Shown here in pieces: positions 7,926 to 15,129 of a DNA stretch of 24,088 nt. Positions within the stretch are counted from its first letter, which is position 1, and each line of letters opens with the position of its first letter. The translations under genes were made by a program, and so were the position numbers. The notes below the pieces were generated by a model that had not been told where the DNA came from, ran no database searches, and worked only from the letters and a program-made list of their open reading frames with translations. Source of the stretch: WS-2 sp964650245 (GTDB lineage Bacteria > Eisenbacteria > RBG-16-71-46); assembly GCA_964650245.1 (NCBI GenBank), contig CAZYQK010000036.1:1-24088 (forward strand), in the 5' to 3' direction.

Positions 7926-8873
7926 ATGCGCCTGACAACCACGCTGCTCGCTCTCATTGCGGCTATCTCTCTGGCAGGCGCGGCCTTCGCGCAGGGAACC
8001 GGCCGCGAGCTCGACATCCAGCCGGGGGCCCGCCAGAACGGCCTCGGAGCCGCCGGCGTGGCGCTGGCCGACGATGCCACGGGGGTCACCTGGTGGAATC
8101 CGGCCGGCCTCGGCTTCGTCAACCGGACGGCGGTAGAGCTGACCTACGCTCAGCTCGCCCCGGGGCTCGCCGACGACGTCAATTACAACTACCTCACCTA
8201 TATCCATCCGCTCGAGGGCTGGGGTGCGTTTGGCGTCGGAATCGTGTTCGTGTCGCTCGGCCAGATCGAGGGCACCGACGTCAATGGCAACCCGACCGGG
8301 AGCTTCGGCGCCAACGCGTTCGCGCCCGCGGTCTACTACGGCACCCGACTGCTGCCCGACTTCTCGGTGGGCGCAGCACTCCGCTACGTGCGGCTCCAGT
8401 ACGCGCCCAACAGCTACAGCGGCGTGGGCTCGACCTTCGCGCTCGATCTGGCCGGCCTCTACCGGATCCCGGCGGCGCGGCTCAACTTCGGCCTCAACGT
8501 CCAGAACCTGGGGCCGAGCATCACCTTCATCAACGAGGACCAGGCCAGCCCGCTCTCGCGCAACATCAAGATCGGCGCCGCGTGGGAGGCGTATTCGAGC
8601 GACCAGCTCGGCGTGGTGCTGGTCGAGGATTTCAATCAGTCGCTGGTGACCGACGTGTTCCGCACTTACAACCACGGGCTCGAGCTGCGCGTGGCGCAGC
8701 AGCTGGCCGGGCGCATCGGCTGGTACTCGGACCCCTACGGCCACATCTCGGACCTGACGTTCGGCCTCGGCGTGAACTGGGGCGGCCTGAGCCTCGACTT
8801 CGGCAGCATCCCGCAGGCCAAGGACTCCGGGCTCGACAACGTCAAGAAGATCACGCTGGGCTACCGCTTCTAG
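7926..8873 (+). CDS. porV: PorV/PorQ family outer-membrane beta-barrel protein
   Basis: The protein is 315 residues from ATG 7926. It has a clean signal peptide (MRLTTTLLALIAAISLAGAA, cleavage near FAQ) followed by the family signature QPGARQNGLGAAGVALADDA and TGVTWWNPAGLG. That block, alanine-rich then WNPAG, is typical of PorV and the wider FadL/OMPP1-like barrels of FCB bacteria. The rest alternates as amphipathic beta strands and ends in a terminal Phe (ITLGYRF), an outer-membrane barrel signature. In T9SS, PorV shuttles exported cargo from the translocon to PorU. Its position directly after a PorU-like gene repeats the porU-porV order of Bacteroidota. A second in-frame start at ATG 7902 has a better-spaced AGGGGGA (7 bases) but would add eight residues before the signal peptide. 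The start is therefore unresolved. Confidence 0.88.
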   Translation: MRLTTTLLALIAAISLAGAAFAQGTGRELDIQPGARQNGLGAAGVALADDATGVTWWNPAGLGFVNRTAVELTYAQLAPGLADDVNYNYLTYIHPLEGWGAFGVGIVFVSLGQIEGTDVNGNPTGSFGANAFAPAVYYGTRLLPDFSVGAALRYVRLQYAPNSYSGVGSTFALDLAGLYRIPAARLNFGLNVQNLGPSITFINEDQASPLSRNIKIGAAWEAYSSDQLGVVLVEDFNQSLVTDVFRTYNHGLELRVAQQLAGRIGWYSDPYGHISDLTFGLGVNWGGLSLDFGSIPQAKDSGLDNVKKITLGYRF

Positions 8874-9038
8874 CAGGCCGCCGATCGCACGCGGATGACA
8901 AGCGCTCGCGGACCGACGACCGGCTCGCCCCGGGGCGTCTGGAATTCGCGTCGAACGCCACCCGCCCGCGCGATCGCGGCGCCCCTTCGGATCCCGCGTC
9001 ACACCGCTACCAGGCCGAAGTTTCGCCCGACCATCGAC

Positions 9039-12000
9039 GTGCGCGGTCTCGCTTCCCTGTTCTGCTGCGCGTGGCTCGCGCTCGCGAGCCCGCCCGGCGC
9101 GGCCTTCGCCGCCGGCGGGCTCACGGTGCGCCCGCTCTTCCCGCGATCGGCGCCGCCGCACGGTGGGGCAGACGCGAAGCCGGCTGAGCCCGGCGTAGCG
9201 GCCGTCGTGCCCGCGGCCCCCGGCGCGTGGCGGGAAATTCAGGAGCAACGCGTTCGGCGCTGGCGCAGCTTCGACGACCACCTGAGCGCGCCCGGCGTCG
9301 ACTGGTCCCGGTACGCCGCCCGGCGGCGCGGCTACGAGCCGGTCCACGGTCCGCGGAATCCACATCTCCTGGGTGCCAGGCCGGAGGCGAGGACCAGCGC
9401 GACCGTCGACACCCTCAAGGTGGCGATCGTTCGCATCGACTTCCGCACCGACCGCGGCGGTGCGGCCTCGAGCGGAAACGGCCGCTTCGATCTCACCGAT
9501 CCCGGGGCCTCGGTCCCGCCCATCGACCGCCCGCCTCACGACCGCAATTTCTACCTCCAGCACCTCGAGGCCCTGCGGCGCTACTACGCGGCACAGAGCT
9601 ACGGACAGGTGGAAGTGGTGGGCGACGTGTGGCCCCGGCAGCCGGGGCTGGCCTACTCGGTGAGCGACATGGCGGACTTCGGGCCGTGGCGTTTCGGGCA
9701 GAGCATCTACGGCGCCGCGGTCCGCATGTTCCGCACCATGCTGTTTGCGGCCGATTCGCAGGCCATCGCGCTCGCGGATCCGATCCCCTGGCACGACGTG
9801 GACCGCATCATCCTGATCCACGCCGGCAGCGACCTGCAGAGCGATCTGCGGCAGAACAGCAAGGAGGACATTCCGACCTTCACCATCGGGGTCACCGACA
9901 GCGACCGGGTCGTGTTTCCCGACTCGACCGTCTTCGACCCTCCCCGCCGGAACCGATGGCGCGATCCCGACCCGGGCGATTCGCTGGCCAAGTACGACCC
10001 GATCGACCGCGGCGTGATCCTGCCCGAGACCATCAACCAGGACGGATTCTACGGCGCCCTGAACGGCGTGATCGCGCACGAGTGCGGCCACCTGTTCTTC
10101 GGACTCTCCGATCTCTACGACATCGAGAGCGGCTTTCCGGTGGTGGGCTTATGGAGCCTGATGGACAGCGGCAACCTGGCGGGCGCGGTGATCCCGCAGC
10201 CGAACGGTGACGAAATCTTCGCCACCGGCCTGCTGCCGCCGAGCGTGGATCCGTTCCAGCGCTTCTTCACCACCGACGCGCTCGACTTTCGCGAGGCCTC
10301 GTACACCGATACCACCCGGCTGCTCGACAGCGCGCGCCATCCCGACGTTCGCAGCGTGCGGCTCACAGCCGACGAGTACCTGCTGCTCGAGAACCGCTGG
10401 ATCACCCCGTTCGACACGCTCGAGCTCGACCAGGACACCACCACCCACGTGATCCTCGGCCCCAAGGATCCCGACCGTTTCGAGTACGACTCGCTGCTGC
10501 CCGGCAGCGGCGTGCTGGTGTGGCACATCGACAGCAGCGTGATCCCGTTCGAAGGCTCGCTGCGCGTGGATCCTCCCTACTTCGGCTTCAACTCCAATCC
10601 CCGGCGGCTCGGCGAATCGGTGATCGAGGCCGACGCGCTGGCCGATCTCGGCGACCCCAGCGCGTATTACATACTGGGGAGCTACCGCGATCCCTGGTAC
10701 CGCAGCAACAACCCGACGCTCAGCGACACCACCCGGCCGAACCTGATCCCGAACGTGGGCACGCGGCCGCACCTGAGGCTCGATTTCCTGAGCGAGCCCG
10801 ACGACTCCATGCGGCTGATCGTGAAGCGCGCCTGGCAGCTGCCCGCCTTTCCGGTGGCGGCCGACTTTCCGCCCGGGGGGCCGCAGCTGCTCGCGGTCGA
10901 CGCGGACGGGGATCCGAACGATCCGTCGCTGGAGATCTGCTGGGCCGGCGGCGCCACCGCAGGCGCCGACAGCACGGCGCTGTTCGCGGTCAGGCGCAAC
11001 GGACAGGGTCTGTTCGGGGCGTCGCACGTGTTCGCCTCCCTCGACACCCGTCCGCGCCCGATCATGGCGGCCATCCCGATCGGGGGCGGCCCGGCGGGAG
11101 ACGAGGGTCCCGCGCTGTTCGCGGTCTCCACCTACCCCGCGGGTCCCGACCTGTCGAGCCCGGGCGGGCGCCTGTGGTTGATGGACTACACCGGCCAGCC
11201 GGTCCCGGGCTGGCCCGCAGTGTTGCCGTCACCGGTCACCACCCCGCCCGTGATCGCCGGCGCCTACCCGCTCGCGCTGGTGTTGGTGGGCTGCGCCAAC
11301 GGCCGGGTCTACGGGCTTCGCCTGGACGGCACGGTGGGCGATTCGAGCGCGGTCCCGCTCGCGGGCGGAGTGCGCGGCCGGCTCGCGGTCGCGAGCGCGA
11401 GCGGGATCACGACCGCCGGCGCCGGGTTCGTCGCGGCCGCACTGCTGGTGGCGGCGGGCGGCGCCGACGGCGACGTCGCGGTGTTCGCATTCGATCCGGG
11501 TGGCCTGCCGCTCGCGGGATCCAACCTGGTGCGCGGCTGGCCGCAGCGCCTCGCGGCTGGCCCATTCGAGCCCGACTTCCTGTGGCTCGACTTCGACGGG
11601 CGCGGAGTCGCTGCCGGCGATCCTTCGGGCTGCGGGGCTGGATTCCCCGAGCTGGTGGTTCACCACGCGAACCGGCTGTGGGGTTTTTGCACGCAGGGCC
11701 GGCCGCTGCCGGGCTGGAGCGGGCCGTCGGGAGATTCGCTGGTCGCCTCGCTCGGCGCCGGTGACCCCGACGCGGACGGCTATCCCGAGGTGCTCACCCA
11801 GACGATCGACTCGCGCGTGGCGTTCGTCAACCTGAGCGGTTATCCCTCGCCCGGCTGGCCGCGCGCGGGCTCGCCCGAGGGCGTGCTCGCCGAGGATCCC
11901 GAGCTCACCGATCCGCGGCCGCCGGTGCGCTTCCCCACCGCGAGCCCGGCGCTCGCGCTCGACGTGGACGGCGACAGCAGGAATGAAGTGGTGGCGCTCA

Positions 12001-12566
12001 ACACCAGCGGCATTCTCGCCGCGCTGCGCGGTGACGGTTCGCGTCCCGATGGCTGGCCACTCGCGACCGGCTCGGGCGCGGGCGGCGCCCCGGTCGCCGC
12101 CGATCTCGACCGCGACGGGCTGCTCGAGCTGGTGGCGCCCGATCGCTACGGCGAGTTGTTCGCGTTCTCGCTCCCGGTTGCGGCCGACGCTCTGGCCGAT
12201 CCCTGGCCGATGCTGGGGGGCGATGCCGGCCGCACCTCGGCGCTGCCGCTGGCGCGGACCACGGCCCCGCCGCCCGCGTCTCCCGGTCCGCTGGTGCGCG
12301 GGTCGCTCAAGGCGTTTCCCAATCCCGCGCGGCAGCGGCCGGTCCGATTCGCATACCAGCTGAGCGAGCCGGCCGAGGTCGAGTTCCGCATCCTCGACGC
12401 GTCGGGCCACGAAGTGGCATCGTTCACCCGTAGCGGACGCGCTTCCGACAACCTCGAGGTGTGGGACCCGGGCCGCCTGCCCGCCGGTCTGTACCTGGCG
12501 CGGCTGCGCTTCCGCGGGGCCGGGCGTGAGGCGGTCGAGGTCGTGCCGCTGGGACTCATCCGATGA
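9039..12566 (+). CDS. secreted M6 family metalloprotease with beta-propeller-like repeats and C-terminal sorting-type domain
   Basis: The product is 1175 residues from GTG 9039, chosen because it begins a signal peptide (MRGLASLFCCAWLALAS, cleavage near AFAAGG). The frame stays open back to ATG 8895, but that would put 48 non-hydrophobic residues before the signal. The zinc motif HECGH (His347, Glu348, His351) is followed by FFGLSDLYD, where Asp358 replaces a third His, as in M6 (immune inhibitor A-like) peptidases. From about residue 600 there are repeated acidic FG-GAP/integrin-like loops: DADGD at about 620, DPDADGYPE at about 910, DVDGDSRNE at about 975 and DLDRDG at about 1023. These suggest a calcium-binding beta-propeller. 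A FlgD-like domain starts at FPNPARQ (1093). It is probably a T9SS cargo encoded beside its export genes; its substrate is unknown. Confidence 0.88.
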   Translation: MRGLASLFCCAWLALASPPGAAFAAGGLTVRPLFPRSAPPHGGADAKPAEPGVAAVVPAAPGAWREIQEQRVRRWRSFDDHLSAPGVDWSRYAARRRGYEPVHGPRNPHLLGARPEARTSATVDTLKVAIVRIDFRTDRGGAASSGNGRFDLTDPGASVPPIDRPPHDRNFYLQHLEALRRYYAAQSYGQVEVVGDVWPRQPGLAYSVSDMADFGPWRFGQSIYGAAVRMFRTMLFAADSQAIALADPIPWHDVDRIILIHAGSDLQSDLRQNSKEDIPTFTIGVTDSDRVVFPDSTVFDPPRRNRWRDPDPGDSLAKYDPIDRGVILPETINQDGFYGALNGVIAHECGHLFFGLSDLYDIESGFPVVGLWSLMDSGNLAGAVIPQPNGDEIFATGLLPPSVDPFQRFFTTDALDFREASYTDTTRLLDSARHPDVRSVRLTADEYLLLENRWITPFDTLELDQDTTTHVILGPKDPDRFEYDSLLPGSGVLVWHIDSSVIPFEGSLRVDPPYFGFNSNPRRLGESVIEADALADLGDPSAYYILGSYRDPWYRSNNPTLSDTTRPNLIPNVGTRPHLRLDFLSEPDDSMRLIVKRAWQLPAFPVAADFPPGGPQLLAVDADGDPNDPSLEICWAGGATAGADSTALFAVRRNGQGLFGASHVFASLDTRPRPIMAAIPIGGGPAGDEGPALFAVSTYPAGPDLSSPGGRLWLMDYTGQPVPGWPAVLPSPVTTPPVIAGAYPLALVLVGCANGRVYGLRLDGTVGDSSAVPLAGGVRGRLAVASASGITTAGAGFVAAALLVAAGGADGDVAVFAFDPGGLPLAGSNLVRGWPQRLAAGPFEPDFLWLDFDGRGVAAGDPSGCGAGFPELVVHHANRLWGFCTQGRPLPGWSGPSGDSLVASLGAGDPDADGYPEVLTQTIDSRVAFVNLSGYPSPGWPRAGSPEGVLAEDPELTDPRPPVRFPTASPALALDVDGDSRNEVVALNTSGILAALRGDGSRPDGWPLATGSGAGGAPVAADLDRDGLLELVAPDRYGELFAFSLPVAADALADPWPMLGGDAGRTSALPLARTTAPPPASPGPLVRGSLKAFPNPARQRPVRFAYQLSEPAEVEFRILDASGHEVASFTRSGRASDNLEVWDPGRLPAGLYLARLRFRGAGREAVEVVPLGLIR

Positions 12567-13351
12567 CCCGCTTCACCTGCATCGCGCTGGTGTTGCTCGC
12601 CTGTGCCGGGCAGCCCCCCGCGGCGGCGCTGGGGGGGGAACTCGGCGGCTCGGCGCTCGCGCTGCCGCTGCTCGCGCCCGGCGAGCCGCCGCAGCTGATC
12701 CTGGCCCAGCGCACCATCGAGCGGGGCTGGGGGCTGTCGGAGGATTCCACCTACGTCGAGCTGACGGTCCCGAACTGGCACTCCGAAGGCTGGGCCTTCG
12801 CGCTCTCGGCCGCGATCCCGGGCGCCGGCCATGCCTATCTGGGGGAGAGCGGCGGATTGTGGTTCGCGCTGCTCGAGGTGGGGGCGTGGACCGCGCGCCG
12901 CCACTTCCAGAGTCGCGCCGACCGACTCCATTCCGCGGGGCTCGCGTTCGTCGGCGTGCCCACCGACAGCAACGCGACCTGGTCGTTCCGCCGCTGGGAG
13001 GAACGCACCGGGAGGGACGCGAGTGAGATTCGAGCCCTGTACTACGGCGACCCGGAATCCTTCTACCAGACCATCGCCCGCGACCCGTTCTACCTGCCCG
13101 GCTGGTTCTTCAACGCCATCCCGCCGCGCGACGAGTTCCGGAACTCCCTCGACCGCGCGGAGGGCATGCTGGCCCGCAAGCGGTACATCACGACCGTCAT
13201 CTGGCTCAACCACCTGGCGGCGGGACTCGACGCGCTGCGCGCGGCCCGGATCAACAACTTCGCGGTGGGGCGCGAGACGAATCTGAGGCTCAAGGCCGGC
13301 TGGCAGGGCGGATCCCCCGTGATCCTGGCGCTGCTCGAGCGGAGGTTCTGA
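12563..13351 (+). CDS. DUF5683-like envelope protein (first of a tandem pair)
   Basis: The protein is 262 residues. Its ATG overlaps the M6 protease stop (ATGA), so it is probably translationally coupled. The N-terminus MTRFTCIALVLLACAG is hydrophobic and contains LLAC, a possible lipobox with Cys14, so a lipoprotein or a plain signal peptide are both possible. The core motif AAIPGAGHAYLGESGG then LLEVGAW resembles the PGxGQxxLG segment of DUF5683-type membrane proteins of FCB bacteria, where a glycine-rich turn joins two short hydrophobic segments. The middle (about 150-200) is Tyr/Phe/Pro-rich, and the C-terminus has a conserved-looking hydrophobic helix (WLNHLAAGLDALRAARI). It shares this plan with the next gene. 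No enzymatic motif was seen and the function is unknown. The location suggests an accessory role in envelope export or scaffolding. Confidence 0.72.
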   Translation: MTRFTCIALVLLACAGQPPAAALGGELGGSALALPLLAPGEPPQLILAQRTIERGWGLSEDSTYVELTVPNWHSEGWAFALSAAIPGAGHAYLGESGGLWFALLEVGAWTARRHFQSRADRLHSAGLAFVGVPTDSNATWSFRRWEERTGRDASEIRALYYGDPESFYQTIARDPFYLPGWFFNAIPPRDEFRNSLDRAEGMLARKRYITTVIWLNHLAAGLDALRAARINNFAVGRETNLRLKAGWQGGSPVILALLERRF

Positions 13352-14172
13352 TGAAGCTCCGCTCGGCCGCGCCGATCCTGATCGCGATCCTGTTTGCGCC
13401 GGGTGTTTCGCTGGCGCAGGGGACCGACTCCGCGAATGGCGCGCCGCCCATGATCTCTGCGCTCGCGCTGCCCGTCCCCGAGCTGAACCTGATCGGGCTG
13501 GGTCCGCGCCGCGGCCGACCCCTGACCTCCCGGGAGCGCCAGAAGTCCTCGCTTCCGATGCTGAGCGCCGAGCGCGCGCGCATCCTTCTGCGCTCGCTCA
13601 CGGTGCCGGGCTGGGGCCAGGCCACGCTCGGGCGTCGCCGCGCGGCCGGCGCGTTCCTGATCGCCGAAACCGGGGTGTGGGCGTCCTTCACCGCGTTCAA
13701 GATCCAGGAGCAGATGCGGCGCGAATCCTCCGAGCGCACCGCGCGACTGGTGGCGGGGATCGACCTCGACGGCCGCGACGAGGAATACCGTCGGATCGTG
13801 GGCTCCTACCTGAGCAGCGAGGACTACAATCGGTACGTGGTCTTTCGCGACGCCGCCGAGCTCTACTACGACAGGCCCGCGGAATACCAGGCCTACATTG
13901 CCGCGCACGTGTTGAGGGGCCGGGACACGTGGGCGTGGCCGAGCATCGAGAGCATCTTGCGCTACCGCGGGCAGCGCAAGGACTCGCAACGCGCCGCGCA
14001 GCGCGCCAACACCGCGCTGGCGGTCGCGGTCGGCAACCGGCTGGTGAGCGCGATCCACGCCGCGCGACTCGCGGGGCGGCCGGTCAAGCCGCGCGCCTGG
14101 AACCTCGAGGTCTCCCCGGTTGGAGGCAACGATGCCACCGCCTTCCACTTCGGGGTCCGCACGCGCTTCTGA
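13351..14172 (+). CDS. DUF5683-like envelope protein (second of a tandem pair)
   Basis: The protein is 273 residues. The ATG shares one base with the preceding stop (TGATG), and GGAGG lies 5 bases upstream. A signal peptide (MKLRSAAPILIAILFAPGVS, cleavage near LAQG) is followed by a linker. The core is LTVPGWGQATLGRRRAAGAF with IAETGVWASF, closely matching the PGxGxxxLG and ExGxW segments of the upstream gene. A charged, tyrosine-rich middle (EEYRRIVGSY, EDYNRYVVFRDAAELYY, AEYQAYI) leads to a C-terminal NRLVSAIHAARL helix, which aligns with NHLAAGLDALRAARI of its neighbour. The last residues (FHFGVRTRF) look like a beta strand with a terminal Phe. It is probably a diverged tandem duplicate. 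The biochemical function is unknown. Confidence 0.72.
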   Translation: MKLRSAAPILIAILFAPGVSLAQGTDSANGAPPMISALALPVPELNLIGLGPRRGRPLTSRERQKSSLPMLSAERARILLRSLTVPGWGQATLGRRRAAGAFLIAETGVWASFTAFKIQEQMRRESSERTARLVAGIDLDGRDEEYRRIVGSYLSSEDYNRYVVFRDAAELYYDRPAEYQAYIAAHVLRGRDTWAWPSIESILRYRGQRKDSQRAAQRANTALAVAVGNRLVSAIHAARLAGRPVKPRAWNLEVSPVGGNDATAFHFGVRTRF

Positions 14173-14177
14173 GGGGG
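14171..14177 (+). promoter_or_regulatory. Shine-Dalgarno deciding the GTG start of the NHL protein
   Basis: GAGGGGG lies 10 bases before GTG 14188 and about 19 before the in-frame ATG 14197. It therefore favours GTG as the start, though the spacing is at the long end. Confidence 0.45.
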
Positions 14178-14187
14178 CCCACCTCTC

Positions 14188-15126
14188 GTGACGTCCATGT
14201 TGCTGCTCGCGGCGTTCCTCGCCGCCCCATCCGACACGGTGGGGGCCGACTCGCTGCCGCTGCGGCTGACAGCGGCCGAGATCGTGGTGGCGCGCGGCGA
14301 CGCGCGCGGCCAGGTGATCGAGCCTGCGGGGCTCGCGACCGACGCCTTCGGCCGGCTCTACGTCGCGGACGCCGCGCTCCACCGCCTGCAGCGCTTCGAG
14401 CCGCGCGGGGAGTGGATCGGCGAGTCGGGATCGCTCGGCAGCGATCCCGGCCAGATGCGGCGGCCGGGCGCGGTGGCGCTGCTCGGCACGCTGACCCTGG
14501 CGGTGCTCGACCTCGAAAACCGGCGCGTGGTCACATACGACCTGTTCGGCCGCCAGCTCGGCACGCTCATCGATCTGTCCGCGCCCGGGCTGCTCGCCAC
14601 GCTCTCGCGCGTGGACCCGGTGACGCTCGCCGCCGATCGCGGCGGGGCGCTCTACCTGGTGGACGCGGACCGCGATCGCGTGCTCTCGTTCGACTTCGCG
14701 GGGCGCTTCCTGCGCGCGATCGGTGGCCTGGGTGCCAGGCCCGGATCGTTCCGCGGCCTGCGCGGGCTCTCGCTGACCCCGCGCGGCGAGCTGGTGGCGG
14801 CTGAGCGGCTGAACGCGCGCGCGCAACGCCTGGACGCGGGCGGCCGCGTGATCGCCGCCTGGCCGCTCGAGGTGCGCCCCGGCCGCGGCGCGCTGCCGGT
14901 CGCGGTGGACGATTCGTCGCGCGTGGCGATCGCGGACGAAGCGACCGGCCGGTTGTGGCTGTTCGACGGCGCCGGCCGGCCGCTCGGGACGCTGGCCGGC
15001 CTCCAGGGTCCGAGGGCGTTGGCGTTCGCGCGCGATGGGTCGCTGCTGGTGGCGGAGGCCCGCGGCGGGCGGGTGCGGCGCGTTCGCATCGAGCCGCGCG
15101 TGCTCCCGGCCCCAGGCAGGGAGTAG
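14188..15126 (+). CDS. NHL-type beta-propeller repeat protein
   Basis: The product is 312 residues from GTG 14188 and begins with a short hydrophobic stretch (MTSMLLLAAFLAAPS), probably a signal peptide. The body is a series of roughly 40-50-residue repeats with the NHL pattern of a small-residue strand, Gly, an aromatic or Leu-Tyr-Val strand and Asp: LATDAFGRLYVADAALHRL, then DLFGRQLGTL, DRGGALYLVDADRDRVLSF, SLTPRGELVAAERLNAR, DDSSRVAIADEATGRLWLF and FARDGSLLVAEARGGRV. That gives about six blades. Such propellers usually mediate protein or ligand binding, and no catalytic residues were recognised. It sits between the DUF5683-like pair and the SprA-like gene, 3 bp before the latter, which suggests a periplasmic partner of the same assembly. 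That role is an inference. Confidence 0.78.
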   Translation: MTSMLLLAAFLAAPSDTVGADSLPLRLTAAEIVVARGDARGQVIEPAGLATDAFGRLYVADAALHRLQRFEPRGEWIGESGSLGSDPGQMRRPGAVALLGTLTLAVLDLENRRVVTYDLFGRQLGTLIDLSAPGLLATLSRVDPVTLAADRGGALYLVDADRDRVLSFDFAGRFLRAIGGLGARPGSFRGLRGLSLTPRGELVAAERLNARAQRLDAGGRVIAAWPLEVRPGRGALPVAVDDSSRVAIADEATGRLWLFDGAGRPLGTLAGLQGPRALAFARDGSLLVAEARGGRVRRVRIEPRVLPAPGRE

Positions 15127-15129
15127 GCG

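Noticed and set aside
8895..9038. In-frame extension of the M6 protease to ATG 8895
   Set aside because: It would place 48 Arg/Pro-rich residues before the obvious signal peptide; GTG 9039 gives a normal exported N-terminus. The 165-bp gap 8874-9038 otherwise shows nothing I can name.
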